DNA from: Methylobacterium sp. E-005
Lineage (GTDB): Bacteria > Pseudomonadota > Alphaproteobacteria > Rhizobiales > Beijerinckiaceae
NCBI RefSeq assembly: GCF_022829725.1
Contig: NZ_JAKSYG010000053.1
Coordinates: forward strand, 1-64,000
Direction: 5' to 3'
DNA: 64,000 nt
Under the pieces are notes generated by a model that worked only from the letters and a program-made list of their open reading frames with translations, did no database searches and was not told the origin of the DNA. The translations under genes were made by a program, and so were the position numbers. Positions 10,383-19,089 of this stretch are shown here, piece after piece (the first letter of the stretch is position 1; each line of letters opens with the position of its first letter).

Positions 10383-10661
10383 ATGGCTGACCTCATCAAG
10401 TTTCCTGTCATCCGCCGCTCACGGCACGCGCGCCGCGCCTATCAGGTGCATCGGTTCGCCCAAAGCGGCGGCGTGATCGCATCCCGTATCATCACGGCCC
10501 GCGACGACGTCGACGCAAAGCGGCAGGCGGCGGATTTGGCCGCGGGGGATCGCGCCGAACTCTGGGCGGGCCCCCGCCTCGTGGCCGTGATCTGCGCGAT
10601 TGAAAATCCGATCGCGACGTCGATCCGGTTGCTTGCGGACCGGCCGCCGACGGGATTGTGA
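10383..10661 (+). CDS. Hypothetical protein (92 aa)
   Basis: Small basic protein beginning MADLIKFPVIRRSRHARRA, with a central hydrophobic beta-like stretch near LVAVICAIENP. No signal peptide or membrane helix is visible and I do not recognise a family. The composition is protein-like and reading-frame bias favours coding. It precedes another small gene on the same strand after about 40 bases, so the two may be co-transcribed. Confidence 0.6.
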   Translation: MADLIKFPVIRRSRHARRAYQVHRFAQSGGVIASRIITARDDVDAKRQAADLAAGDRAELWAGPRLVAVICAIENPIATSIRLLADRPPTGL

Positions 10662-10703
10662 GACGATTCTATCCGGCTTCACAGCAAATCCAGGAGCGCG
10701 ACC

Positions 10704-10835
10704 ATGGCGACGGACAAGAAGCGCGGAAATCGTGAGACCAAGAAGCCGAAAAAGCCCGTGCCCAAGACCAACGCGGCGGCCCCCTCGACCAAGGGCACGG
10801 TCGCGGCTGCCATGAAGACCGGCGGGCGAGGCTGA
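10704..10835 (+). CDS. Very small Lys/Pro-rich protein (43 aa)
   Basis: ATG preceded by AGGAG at good spacing, encoding MATDKKRGNRETKKPKKP and ending GRG. It is highly basic, with Lys-Pro repeats and an Ala/Thr-rich tail, and is probably disordered. Short proteins of this look are common in methylobacterial genomes. No function can be given; binding to nucleic acid is only a guess from charge. Confidence 0.65.
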   Translation: MATDKKRGNRETKKPKKPVPKTNAAAPSTKGTVAAAMKTGGRG

Positions 10836-10865
10836 GGAGATGCGCGACCGCTACAATCGGCCCCG

Positions 10866-11111
10866 ATGGTAGAGCCCGGCCGACCGCGCCTATGCCCGGT
10901 GATGCGGAAGCTGATCACCGTGGTCCTCCACATGTCGCAGCATCCCGGCCTTCAGGAGCGGGGCCTGCTGATCGATCGCCTTACGGACCTCGAAGCGGAG
11001 GGCATCGCCCGGGATGTCCCGCGGCGGACCGTGGAGGCGATCCGGGCGACGCGGTTGAAGTTGCGCGTCGAGGGCCTGATGCCCAGGACGCCCCTGCCGC
11101 GAGGCCATTGA
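10866..11111 (+). CDS. Hypothetical protein (81 aa), doubtful
   Basis: Open frame with a helical, charged second half (a LIDRLTDLEAEGIARDV stretch) and the motif VMRKLITVVLHM near the start. That motif loosely recalls the C-terminal helix of IS110-type transposases, but not strongly enough to call. The start codon is uncertain. It may be a small gene or a relic; I recognise no family. Confidence 0.3.
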   Translation: MVEPGRPRLCPVMRKLITVVLHMSQHPGLQERGLLIDRLTDLEAEGIARDVPRRTVEAIRATRLKLRVEGLMPRTPLPRGH

Positions 11112-11513
11112 TGGATCTGGACATGACTGATGGCGATGCGGGCTTGGTATAACGCCGGGCGCTCGTCAGCAGGGCGAACCGGGCCGATCTCGCTTCAGCA
11201 CAGGACATCCTGCTTCGGGCGATCCTGCATGAGGATGATGCGGAACGACGGACAACGATCCTCGATGGGCTGAGCGCTCAGCTCACCGGAGCAGCACGCC
11301 TTCCGCACAGCGCTGCCCGCGATGATCGAGCGGACACGCGCGATGGCAAAATCGACGGGGCGATGACGTCCCCCGTGGCACGGATAGTTCCGGAGTCACG
11401 CAATGCGGACCCGGGAATTCGACGGCCCCCGGCGATCTCGCTGAACCTCTCCGCCCACGAGCGCTACCGTCATCGACGACGTTGCGCCGGCTCCTGCCGC
11501 AGGCGATCTGTCG
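11112..11513. other. Stretch without a supported gene
   Basis: A plus-strand frame here is protein-like (for example SAQDILLRAILHEDDAERR from about 11190), but it opens directly after a TAA and has no start codon in its first 65 codons. It is best read as the remains of a small gene whose 5' end has been lost. Confidence 0.35.
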
Positions 11514-11882
11514 TCAGATCCCGATGCTTGCTGCGCCGGCGTTGGCAGCCTGCTGGATCGTCGCGCCATTCCTCAATGCCATGGCGATGGCGATCGACAT
11601 GGTGTCGATGGCGAGGGCACGGTCCTGTCCGTAGTCATAGGAGCTGTTTCGTCCCGAACTCAGCCGCGCATAGTAGGCATCGGGAAACGCCTGATCGACC
11701 CGTGTTCTGAGGAGCCGCACAGCGGCGGCATAGCGATCTTCGAAGGTCCGGGCTTTTTCAGCCGACGCCCCCTCGAAGGTTCCGTTCTCCTTCTGCTTGG
11801 CGATCGCGCCGGACCTGCGCGCATCCGCGCTGCCGAGGAAGAAGTGAATTGTTTTGGAGATCAACCACCGGATGACGGGCAT
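11514..11882 (-). CDS. Hypothetical protein (122 aa)
   Basis: Preceded by a good ribosome site (AGGAG, 7 bases before the ATG). The N-terminal 16 residues are hydrophobic (MPVIRWLISKTIHFFLG), perhaps a membrane anchor. A polar helical middle and an Ala-rich C-terminal helix (DTMSIAIAMALRNGATI) follow. I know no family for it. It stands alone between decayed stretches. Confidence 0.65.
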   Translation of the reverse strand: MPVIRWLISKTIHFFLGSADARRSGAIAKQKENGTFEGASAEKARTFEDRYAAAVRLLRTRVDQAFPDAYYARLSSGRNSSYDYGQDRALAIDTMSIAIAMALRNGATIQQAANAGAASIGI

Positions 11883-12031
11883 CGGAATCTCCTGAATGGG
11901 CAGGGTCGAACGCCCCCAGTTGGCCGCGATAGCAATCCCGAGGATCTCTAAGATTCGAGAGGTCGGCGGCGTTCAGTGCCACGTTGCCATTCTGTGCGGA
12001 TCACCGCGAAACACATCTCGGCTGGCTTTCG

Positions 12032-12622
12032 TCACGGCAGCACGCTCTGTGGTCCCGGATACACCAAGAGGGCCCCGCGCTCGGATACTTTCCAAACCGG
12101 GAACGATCCCTCGTGAACGAACATCGCAAAACCTTCGACGGTTTCCGGTCGATCGAAGTCCCGGACGTCCTGCACGGCGCGGCCGACGATGCAGGCCGCA
12201 TCCGGCGCATCGGCTGTCGGGGAGCGGCTATCCAACGAGAACATCACGCCGGATCGATCGGGCCTGAGCGCGTCCGGAAGTGAGTCGATCCGGCGCCATA
12301 GGCAATGCCATCGGGCGCAGGCCTCCGGGCGCTCAGGGTAGATGCCGCAACCTGTTCCGGTGTTGTGGCGGCAGATCATGCCCGCGGGCTTGTCGAGAGC
12401 CTGAATCTCCAGAACGCGACAGCACACCGTGCAGGTACCGCATGATCGATCCGGGGCGGAGGGAGCGGCAGACCTTGGAACTGCTTCTCGTGCGCCGCCG
12501 CGGACGCGTGTGTCGCTCGTAATCGGCCTGCCCTCGTGGAAAATGTCGATGCGGTTTGGGGCGTACGGGCAGCCCGCCTGCGGGGATGCCGAGGACGTGC
12601 TGTCAGGACGCGCGCTCCGCAA
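12032..12622 (-). CDS. YkgJ-family cysteine-cluster (zinc/iron-chelating) protein
   Basis: The core carries CGTCTVCCRVLEI, then a second cluster CGIYPERPEACARWHC. This Cys pattern is that of YkgJ/UPF0153 proteins, which are thought to bind zinc or an iron-sulfur centre and whose role is poorly known. The C-terminal half is mixed alpha/beta without further motifs. The only start codon upstream of the clusters in frame is a TTG at 12622. The first 50 residues look less conserved, so the true start or an N-terminal frame error remains open. Expected family length is about 130-200 residues. Confidence 0.65.
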   Translation of the reverse strand: MRSARPDSTSSASPQAGCPYAPNRIDIFHEGRPITSDTRVRGGAREAVPRSAAPSAPDRSCGTCTVCCRVLEIQALDKPAGMICRHNTGTGCGIYPERPEACARWHCLWRRIDSLPDALRPDRSGVMFSLDSRSPTADAPDAACIVGRAVQDVRDFDRPETVEGFAMFVHEGSFPVWKVSERGALLVYPGPQSVLP

Positions 12623-12685
12623 TCGAGCCGGCCCGGGACTGGGCCCGGCGCCCGCGGGGCGGCAGGCGCCCCGGGGCCCGCGTCC

Positions 12686-12838
12686 TCAGGCCTTCTGCGG
12701 TGGCCTGCCAGTCTTGGCTCTGATCTTCGGTTCAGGGGCGACAGATTCAGGCTTGTTGGCCAAGAGGCGCTTGACGCGCTCGTTGAAGTCCTCGGGCGTG
12801 ACCGCCTGGGCTTTGCCGGTCGTGAATTCGCGTGCCAT
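12686..12838 (-). CDS. Hypothetical protein (50 aa)
   Basis: Starts at an ATG with GGAGA upstream, giving MAREFTTGKAQAVTPEDFN and a basic tail. It contains an amphipathic helix (FNERVKRLLANKPE) and a Pro/Lys-rich end. The frame is open further upstream, but that part is Arg/Pro-rich and unlikely to be translated. No family known. Confidence 0.5.
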   Translation of the reverse strand: MAREFTTGKAQAVTPEDFNERVKRLLANKPESVAPEPKIRAKTGRPPQKA

Positions 12839-13001
12839 GTTGGTTGGTCTCCGCTTCGTCGCCCAAAGCACGGGATTGCGCGGAGGGATTACGAGGCTAT
12901 GCGCCTTCCTGGATCGAAGCACCACTGCCAATTCTTGAAGCTTGCGGCGGGGCGCCGGAACTTCACGGACGTGAACAGCGAGGCCTGTTCGTACGCCCGG
13001 T

Positions 13002-13220
13002 CTACGCCGCCGGACGTCTCACATGCCGCCATGCCGCGATTGCACAGCGTCGCGCCTCGAAGGTCGTGCGCAGCCGCGAGCCGGGCTCACCCTGCCGTTC
13101 GGCACTGAAGCCGTGGAGCAGAACCGCGTCCGGTCCGAAAACCCGTCGCATTTCGGCGCGCCAGAGGCGATCCGTGACGGTAAGGGCGCCCTCGGTCTCC
13201 GCGAGGTGATCTCTATCCAC
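13002..13220 (-). CDS. Hypothetical protein (72 aa) with GTG start
   Basis: A GTG preceded by GAGGAGG with six-base spacing gives VDRDHLAETEGALTVTDRL and then RRVFGPDAVLLHGF. The strong ribosome site fixes the start. It is soluble, mixed in charge and has no motif I recognise. It is one of a run of short minus-strand genes (11.5-14.7 kb). Confidence 0.6.
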   Translation of the reverse strand: MDRDHLAETEGALTVTDRLWRAEMRRVFGPDAVLLHGFSAERQGEPGSRLRTTFEARRCAIAAWRHVRRPAA

Positions 13221-13352
13221 AGCCGACCTCCTCAGTTCACCGCCTCCTCTCACAACGCGATGTCCTGTCCAGAGGTCCAGCTCGACCGTGAGAATTGCTT
13301 CGGCCGCGGCCCCTTTCGGAGCTTTGCTGCGGCGTCGGACAGAGCGATCGGC

Positions 13353-13625
13353 TCAGAGCGCCCGCGCGAGACCGGCTTCCAGATCGAGGGCGCTGGCCGT
13401 CTGCTGGGACAGGCGAACACCCGTCGTCTCGACGGTCGCGTCCGCCTTCACCGCGTGGCGCACGATGGCCAGCGCTTCGTCTTCGGATGTGGTGATCGCG
13501 ACGTAGAACATCACCAAGTGCCCGGACAATTCCGCCTCATCGGGTCGCGTCACCTTGAGGATGAAGGCCGTCTGGTTGGGCTCGATCATCGCCGCTTCGG
13601 GCGAATGCGTAGGCATATTCGTCAT
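13353..13625 (-). CDS. Hypothetical protein (90 aa)
   Basis: The part from MTNMPTHSPEAAMIEPN onward has convincing composition: two beta-like stretches (AFILKVTRP, HLVMFYVAITT) and an amphipathic helix ending in a Leu/Ala-rich tail. An alternative start lies at the Met of MIEPN twelve codons later. No family recognised. The longer open frame upstream is Arg/Cys-rich and was rejected as coding. Confidence 0.5.
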   Translation of the reverse strand: MTNMPTHSPEAAMIEPNQTAFILKVTRPDEAELSGHLVMFYVAITTSEDEALAIVRHAVKADATVETTGVRLSQQTASALDLEAGLARAL

Positions 13626-13749
13626 CGCGAGCTTCAACGACCTTGTTTGCACGCTGCCCGTCGCATTTCCACGCGGCCAGCAACCCCTGGCGAATGGCAC
13701 GGTGCAGGAAGTCGTCTTTCCGTCAGAAGGACCGGTCGGCCGGAAACAG

Positions 13750-13947
13750 TCAGGACGCGCGCGTAAGCTCGCCCTCGCGCACGGCACGCTCGCCGCCCGC
13801 GGACCGGATTCGATAGGTCGGCTCGCCGGAACGGTCGTCCGGCATCAGCCGGACGATTTCGAAGAGGCCATCGACGATGCTCTTCCCCCCGGCGTAGCTG
13901 ACCCCCAGCTGCCGGACCTGCTGGCCGATCTTGAACTTGTGCGACAT
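13750..13947 (-). CDS. Hypothetical small protein (65 aa)
   Basis: ATG preceded by GGAGG. The sequence opens MSHKFKIGQQVRQLGVSYAG and continues with a beta-rich pattern (FEIVRLMPD, TYRIRS) ending EGELTRAS. It looks like a compact SH3-like or KOW-like fold, as in other short alphaproteobacterial proteins; this is a structural guess. It lies close to the DUF6481 gene on the same strand. Confidence 0.65.
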   Translation of the reverse strand: MSHKFKIGQQVRQLGVSYAGGKSIVDGLFEIVRLMPDDRSGEPTYRIRSAGGERAVREGELTRAS

Positions 13948-13989
13948 GGGGCTTCCTCCGGGTGATGGCGTTTGCTGGCCGGGGTCGAC

Positions 13990-14352
13990 TTACCGGCGAG
14001 CCCGCGCCTTGCGGGCCGCAAACCGTGCGTCGCGCGCGGCCTTCTGCTCGGAGGCCAGGGCAGCCTGTCGGTCCGCCTTCGCCGCAGCCTCACGGACGCG
14101 CTCGGCGGCGGCTTCCGCCTCCGCAGCCAGAACCTCAGCCTCGCGCGCGGCCTGCGCCGCGAGACGGGCAGCTTCCCGCTCGGTCGATCGCACCTCCCGC
14201 GCCTCAACGACCGCGTGCCGCGCCGCCTGACGGGCGAGGACGGCCGGATCATCGGCTGCGGGGCGCGCCTGGAAGCGAGCCAGTGTGGCCTGACGCGCTT
14301 TGGCCGTCGCTTCGAGACGATCGACGAGTTGGTCGCTTTTGAAGGGGTTCAC
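13990..14352 (-). CDS. DUF6481-family protein
   Basis: 120 residues, starting at a GTG with AGGAG eight bases upstream. It begins MNPFKSDQLVDRLEATAKAR and continues as one long Ala/Arg/Glu-rich helix, probably coiled coil, ending in a basic tail. DUF6481 proteins are small, helical and of unknown function, often found near cold-shock genes in methylobacteria. The csp gene lies just upstream on the same strand, separated by a terminator, so the two are neighbours but probably independent transcripts. Confidence 0.7.
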   Translation of the reverse strand: MNPFKSDQLVDRLEATAKARQATLARFQARPAADDPAVLARQAARHAVVEAREVRSTEREAARLAAQAAREAEVLAAEAEAAAERVREAAAKADRQAALASEQKAARDARFAARKARARR

Positions 14353-14397
14353 GGACTCTCCTGAGGCGCACCGGAGTTCATCTCCGGAGCATGAAAT

Positions 14398-14428
14398 CGA
14401 AAAAGCCGCCCCCCAACGGGAACGGCTT
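14398..14428 (-). terminator. Rho-independent terminator of the cold-shock gene
   Basis: On the minus strand AAGCCG and CGGCTT pair around a 14-base loop, followed by a run of T. It lies about 30 bases after the csp stop codon and is the clearest classical terminator in the window. A second small hairpin (CCGGAG/CTCCGG, 14371-14387) lies between it and the DUF6481 start. Confidence 0.75.
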
Positions 14429-14458
14429 CGAAGCGCGTCACGGACGGACGCGCGATGC

Positions 14459-14668
14459 TCAGGCGGCCTGAAGGCTGCCGGCTGACTGTTTGCCGCTCCG
14501 GCGGTCGGTCTCCATCTCGTAGGAAACCTTCTGGCCCTCGCTCAGGCCCTGCATGCCGGCGCGCTCGACGGCGGAGATGTGTACGAACACGTCCTTGCCG
14601 CCGTCATCCGGCTGGATGAAGCCGAAGCCTTTGGTGTCGTTGAACCATTTAACGGTGCCGATAGCCAT
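14459..14668 (-). CDS. cspA: Cold-shock protein (CspA family)
   Basis: 69-residue single-stranded nucleic-acid-binding protein with a five-strand OB fold, acting as RNA chaperone. RNP1 (KGFGFIQPD) and RNP2 (VFVHISAV) are both present. The N-terminal [16 protein letters not shown] is diagnostic. A short Ser/Ala tail extends past the usual end. The sequence just before the start is A/T-rich, as expected for a promoter and cold-responsive leader. Whether this copy is cold-induced or constitutive cannot be told, because the genus carries several. Confidence 0.95.
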   Translation of the reverse strand: MAIGTVKWFNDTKGFGFIQPDDGGKDVFVHISAVERAGMQGLSEGQKVSYEMETDRRSGKQSAGSLQAA

Positions 14669-15113
14669 CAGTAATCCATATCAAGTTAGGCAAATAATTG
14701 GGCCGGGCGCATGGATCGCACGCGCTCAGTCGCTGGTCGTCGAGAATGGGAGAGATGCAGATCGCTCGCCCTGTTGAGGCGATACGGCCGGATATCTGGC
14801 CAAAAGTCGATAAATCACTTGTACGCCATCGGCGCCACAATAGCAACAGCGCGCAAAAATCATGTACTTCATGACGTCCCGCGCCAGAATTATTTATCCC
14901 ACAATGCCGTCTCGAGGGCGCTTTCGGACAGCTCAGCCGAAGTACGGAATCGATTTCCCGGGCCGCCCGATCCCAAGACCCACTGCAGCGGCCGCGCCCG
15001 TGCGAACCGGTTGCGACGAATCCGACGTGCCCGCGTTGACGTCGGAATTCATTTCTCCAGGTGCCCTGAGCCAACGGTACGGCCGCCGGATGCCGACATC
15101 TCTTGGGTACGCC
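14669..15113. other. Divergent promoter region between csp and the kaiC-like gene
   Basis: The left part (14670-14700) is A/T-rich and likely carries the csp promoter on the minus strand. The open frame running through to the kaiC-like gene has no conserved features before the ATG at 15114, so I treat it as untranslated. No other gene seen. Confidence 0.45.
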
Positions 15114-16625
15114 ATGATTGACTCACCAACAAAGACCACACCCGGTATTCGCGATGTCCTCTCGACCGGGATCGCTGGTCTCGACGAGATTCTAGGGGGT
15201 GGCCTGACGCGCGGTCGGATCTACCTGCTCGAAGGAACCCCTGGGACCGGCAAGACCACGGTGGGGCTCCAGTTTCTCCTGAACGGCGCGGCGCGGGGAG
15301 AGAAGTGCCTGTATGTGACCTTGTCGGAGAGCGTCGACGAGTTGCAGTCGGCCGCGAGCTCGCACGGCTGGTCCCTGGACGGAATCGAGCTCCACGAACT
15401 CGTCAACGAACTGGGGCTCGACCCGGATAGCGAGCAGTCCGTCCTGCATCCCTCCGAAGTCGAGTTGGGGGAAACGGTCCGCGAGGTGATCGAGCGCATC
15501 GACGAACTCTGCCCCGCCCGGGTCGTGTTCGACAGCCTGTCCGAGCTTCGCCTGCTCGCCCAGAATCCCCTGCGGTACCGTCGCCAGATCCTGGCGCTGA
15601 AGCAGATGTTTTCCTCGCGTGGATGCACGGTGCTCCTGCTCGACAATGGTACCGCCGACGTCCAGCTGCACAGTATCGCCCATGGCGTCATCATGCTGGA
15701 ACAGACCCGGCGCGGCTTCGGGGCTGCGCGGCGGCGCCTGAACGTCCTGAAGATGCGGGGCGTCAAGTTCCACGGCGGTCTGCACGACTTCAGTCTCGAC
15801 ACCGGTGGCGTGGAGGTCTTTCCCAGCCTCGTGGCCGACGATCATGGTGCCAGATTCCCGATGACCCCCGCCTCGACAGGCTCGAAGGAACTCGATGCTC
15901 TGCTGGGTGGCGGTCTGGCCCCGGCCACCAACACCCTGCTGCTGGGCCCGTCCGGCGTGGGCAAGACCACCACGGCCGTCCGCTGTATGCTGGAGGCCTT
16001 GGATCGCGGGGAGAAAGCGTCCTACTTCCTGTTCGACGAGGGACGTCAGACACTGCTGACGCGGGCCCGGTCGTTGGGCATGGATCTGGACGCCCACATC
16101 GCGACCGGAAGCCTGATCATCGACGAGATCGAACCGGCCGAATTCTCGCCGGGGGAGTTCGCCTGCCGGGTTCGGAAATCCGTGGAAACGGGCGGCGCGC
16201 GCTTCGTCGTGTTCGACAGCCTGAACGCGTATATCCACGCCATGCCGGGGGAGGAGTACCTCGTTCTGCAGATGCATGAATTGCTGAATTACTTGAACCA
16301 GAAGGACGCGACGACACTCTTGGTGCTCGGACAACACGGCGTCGTCGGGGACGTCCGGTCCGATATCGACCTCAGCTATCTCAGCGACGGGATTGTGCTG
16401 TTCCGGTACTTCGAAGCAGCCGGAGAGGTGCGCACCGCCCTGTCGGTCCTGAAGAGCCGGGTCAACGCGCACGAGCGATCGATCAGAGAACTCAGATTGT
16501 CGCCGATCGGGCTCCAGGTCGGTGAAGTCCTGACCGATTTCATGGGGGTCCTGTCCGGTCTGCCCACTTACGGCGGGGACAGCCCGCTGCTGACGGACGG
16601 GTCGAAGCCGGCCGAGGCGCTCTGA
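15114..16625 (+). CDS. KaiC-like double-domain RecA-fold ATPase
   Basis: 503-residue KaiC-family protein with two tandem P-loop domains. Walker A motifs are GTPGTGKTT (about residue 43) and GPSGVGKTT (about 279), each followed by acidic residues (YVTLSE, FLFDEG). KaiC proteins outside cyanobacteria are thought to be ATP-driven timing or stress-signalling devices. At the place of the cyanobacterial Ser431/Thr432 phosphosites this protein reads DLSYLSDG, keeping the Ser but with Tyr in place of Thr. An ATG 24 bases upstream is an alternative start. Its stop overlaps the next start by one base (TGATG), so it is translationally coupled to the hybrid histidine kinase. No kaiA or kaiB is present. 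Confidence 0.9.
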   Translation: MIDSPTKTTPGIRDVLSTGIAGLDEILGGGLTRGRIYLLEGTPGTGKTTVGLQFLLNGAARGEKCLYVTLSESVDELQSAASSHGWSLDGIELHELVNELGLDPDSEQSVLHPSEVELGETVREVIERIDELCPARVVFDSLSELRLLAQNPLRYRRQILALKQMFSSRGCTVLLLDNGTADVQLHSIAHGVIMLEQTRRGFGAARRRLNVLKMRGVKFHGGLHDFSLDTGGVEVFPSLVADDHGARFPMTPASTGSKELDALLGGGLAPATNTLLLGPSGVGKTTTAVRCMLEALDRGEKASYFLFDEGRQTLLTRARSLGMDLDAHIATGSLIIDEIEPAEFSPGEFACRVRKSVETGGARFVVFDSLNAYIHAMPGEEYLVLQMHELLNYLNQKDATTLLVLGQHGVVGDVRSDIDLSYLSDGIVLFRYFEAAGEVRTALSVLKSRVNAHERSIRELRLSPIGLQVGEVLTDFMGVLSGLPTYGGDSPLLTDGSKPAEAL

Positions 16626-18673
16626 TGGCCACCTCTCAGATGGAGGAGGACCGCGTTCTCATCCTCGCCCCGCGGGGGCGCGACGCCATCGTCGTGTCGG
16701 ATCTGCTGACGAAATCCGGCCACGCCGTCTCGGTCTGCCGGAACAGCGCTGAATGGCCGGACGCGCTCAGCAGATCGGCGGCGACTTCGATCGTGACAGA
16801 AGAGGCCCTTCTGGAGGTCGACGCCCGCGAACTCGACGCGTGGGTCGCGGCGCAGCCGCCGTGGTCCGATTTCCCGTTCGTGATGCTGGCGACGAAGCAG
16901 GCCGGACGACGGACCGTCCGGGCCGCTGCCGTCATCGAGCGTCTCGGCAATGTCGTGCTGCTCGAACGGCCGATCAACGCCGAAACCTTGGTCAGTGCCG
17001 TGTCGTCGGCGCTGCGGGTCCGTCGACGGCAGTACCAAGCACGCGCCCATATCCAGGAACGCGAGGACGCCCAGGACCGCCTGCGAGCGGCGAACGAGAT
17101 GCTGGAACGACGCGTCGAGGAACGTACGCGCGCGGTCGAGGCGGCTCGCGAGACCCTGGCCTTCGCGCTGGATTCGGCCGGGATGGGCTCGTGGGATCTC
17201 GACCTCGTCCACGACACGGCGCGGCGGTCGCACAGGCATGATGCCATCTTCGGCTACAACGAGCCGCTGCCATCCTGGGGCCGGGCCGATTTCCTGAGCC
17301 ATGCCGTCGCCGAGGACCGGGACCTGGTGGAGGCCGCCTTCGAGCGCGCCTTCCAGACCGGGTTGCTCGATCTCGAATGCCGCATCCGCCGCGCGGACGG
17401 CACGGTCCGGTGGATCGCCGCCAAGGGCAGGGCCGAGTATCGCGACGATGGGAAGCCGACGCGCATGGCCGGCATCGTTCTCGACCGGACCGAGCAGCGC
17501 AACACCGAGGAAGCACTCCGACAGGCGCAGAAGATGGAGGCGATCGGTCAACTGACCGGGGGGGTCGCCCATGACTTCAACAACCTCCTCACCGTCATCG
17601 TCGGGGGGCTCGACATGATGCTGCGCAAGCCGGAGAACACCGAGCGGGTCGTGCGTCTGGCGGAGGCCGCGATGAACGCGGCCCGGCGCGGCGAGCAACT
17701 GACGCAGCAACTCCTGGCCTTCTCCCGGCGGCAGATGCTGCGGCCCCAGACCCTGAACCCGAACCGCCTGCTGATCGACTTCAGGCCGCTGGCCGAGCGT
17801 GCCGCCGGCGGGGCCGTCGAGGTCGTCTTCGATCTCGACCCCGCCCTCGATCCGATCCGCATCGACCCGGCGCAGTTCGAGGCGGCGGTCCTCAACCTCG
17901 TCGTGAATGCCCGCGACGCGATGGAGGGACGCGGATCACGGATCGTTGTGCGAAGCCGGAACGTGCATCTCGATACCGCGGCTGTGGCTGACCGCGGCGT
18001 GCCGCCGGGGGCCTTCGTCGAGGTGTCGGTGACCGACCGGGGCAGCGGCATGCCCCCCGAGACTCTGGCCCGGGTGTTCGAGCCGTTCTTCACCACCAAG
18101 GAGGTCGGCAAGGGTACGGGGCTCGGCCTGTCCCAGGTCTACGGGTTCACGCGCAGCGCCGGAGGGTTCGTGGGCATCGACACCGAGATCGGCGCCGGCA
18201 CGACCTTCCGGCTCTTGTTTCCCCGCTCGACCGATCCCGCCGGCGAGGAGGTCGGGGCCGGCGGAGTCGGCAACCTACCCCTGCGCCGCGCGATCGAGGG
18301 CGATACGGTGCTCCTGGTCGAGGACGACGAGCAGGTGCTGGGGATGGCGGTCGAGAGCCTGGAGGAACTCCACTACCGGGTCGTGGTCGCCAGGAACGCG
18401 GCCGAGGCGCTGATCCAGCTCCAGGGCGTCGAGCGGATCGACATCCTGTTCTCCGACGTGATGATGCCCGGCGGCATGAACGGATCGGAGCTCGCCCTCG
18501 AGGCACGGCGGCTTCGTCCCGGCCTCAAGGTGCTCCTCACCTCCGGCTACGTCGCAAATCTGGACGAAGGGCAGGTCCTCGGCAGTGGCGATACGCCCGT
18601 CCTCAACAAGCCATACCGCCGTGATGAGCTTGCACGGTCGCTGCGTCTTGTCCTCGGCGGAAAGGCCTCCTGA
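16625..18673 (+). CDS. Hybrid sensor histidine kinase (pseudo-receiver, PAS, HisKA, HATPase, REC)
   Basis: 682 residues, cytoplasmic, no membrane helices. Residues about 5-125 form a receiver-like fold without the usual Asp pocket. A coiled coil (about 140-185) and a PAS domain with PAC follow (about 180-300). The H-box is HDFNN (His near 316), and the ATPase N, G1 and G2 boxes are NLVVNARDAM, DRGSGMPPE and GTGLGLSQVYG. The C-terminal receiver (VLLVEDDEQV...SDVMMPGG) has its phospho-Asp near 611. It overlaps the KaiC-like gene by one base, so the kinase is the likely output or input partner of the ATPase, by analogy with SasA and KaiC. A soluble PAS sensor suggests a cytosolic signal. Confidence 0.92.
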   Translation: MATSQMEEDRVLILAPRGRDAIVVSDLLTKSGHAVSVCRNSAEWPDALSRSAATSIVTEEALLEVDARELDAWVAAQPPWSDFPFVMLATKQAGRRTVRAAAVIERLGNVVLLERPINAETLVSAVSSALRVRRRQYQARAHIQEREDAQDRLRAANEMLERRVEERTRAVEAARETLAFALDSAGMGSWDLDLVHDTARRSHRHDAIFGYNEPLPSWGRADFLSHAVAEDRDLVEAAFERAFQTGLLDLECRIRRADGTVRWIAAKGRAEYRDDGKPTRMAGIVLDRTEQRNTEEALRQAQKMEAIGQLTGGVAHDFNNLLTVIVGGLDMMLRKPENTERVVRLAEAAMNAARRGEQLTQQLLAFSRRQMLRPQTLNPNRLLIDFRPLAERAAGGAVEVVFDLDPALDPIRIDPAQFEAAVLNLVVNARDAMEGRGSRIVVRSRNVHLDTAAVADRGVPPGAFVEVSVTDRGSGMPPETLARVFEPFFTTKEVGKGTGLGLSQVYGFTRSAGGFVGIDTEIGAGTTFRLLFPRSTDPAGEEVGAGGVGNLPLRRAIEGDTVLLVEDDEQVLGMAVESLEELHYRVVVARNAAEALIQLQGVERIDILFSDVMMPGGMNGSELALEARRLRPGLKVLLTSGYVANLDEGQVLGSGDTPVLNKPYRRDELARSLRLVLGGKAS

Positions 18674-19089
18674 CGCGCCCTCGGCGGCCCCGAGCATCGG
18701 GCCGAGCTTGCCCGCGTGGGATGTGAGGTGACGAGGTCCGTCCGGTTTTTCGGCTTGCTTTCTCCAAAGCGGTCATTCCGCCAGACTCCGTCACGCCAAA
18801 TCGCCCGAGCGCGCAAAACCGGACGCCCGGCCGGGTGCCCGATCAGGACATCCAACCGACTGCTGCAGCCCCTCAAGACGGGACCCAGCGGGTCAGATCC
18901 TGTGGCGCGCGATGACGCGCATGGGCGTCTCCAAGGCGCGGTAGCAGGGGGCAGCCCCGTCGTAACGGCATTGGAGCGGGCACGCCATCGGCGCCGAAGC
19001 ACATCCGCTCCAGACCGCCAGAGGTGCCGGAACTGTCCCGATCACGTGCGGTTCCCCAATCTCACGGCCAGTTGCTCCCGAGGTGTATC
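18674..19089. other. Intergenic stretch after the kinase gene
   Basis: No supported gene. A minus-strand frame near 18893-19000 reads PLQCRYDGAAPCYRALE, which is protein-like with paired Cys, but it overlaps the next gene's start region and has no clear start. Confidence 0.35.
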
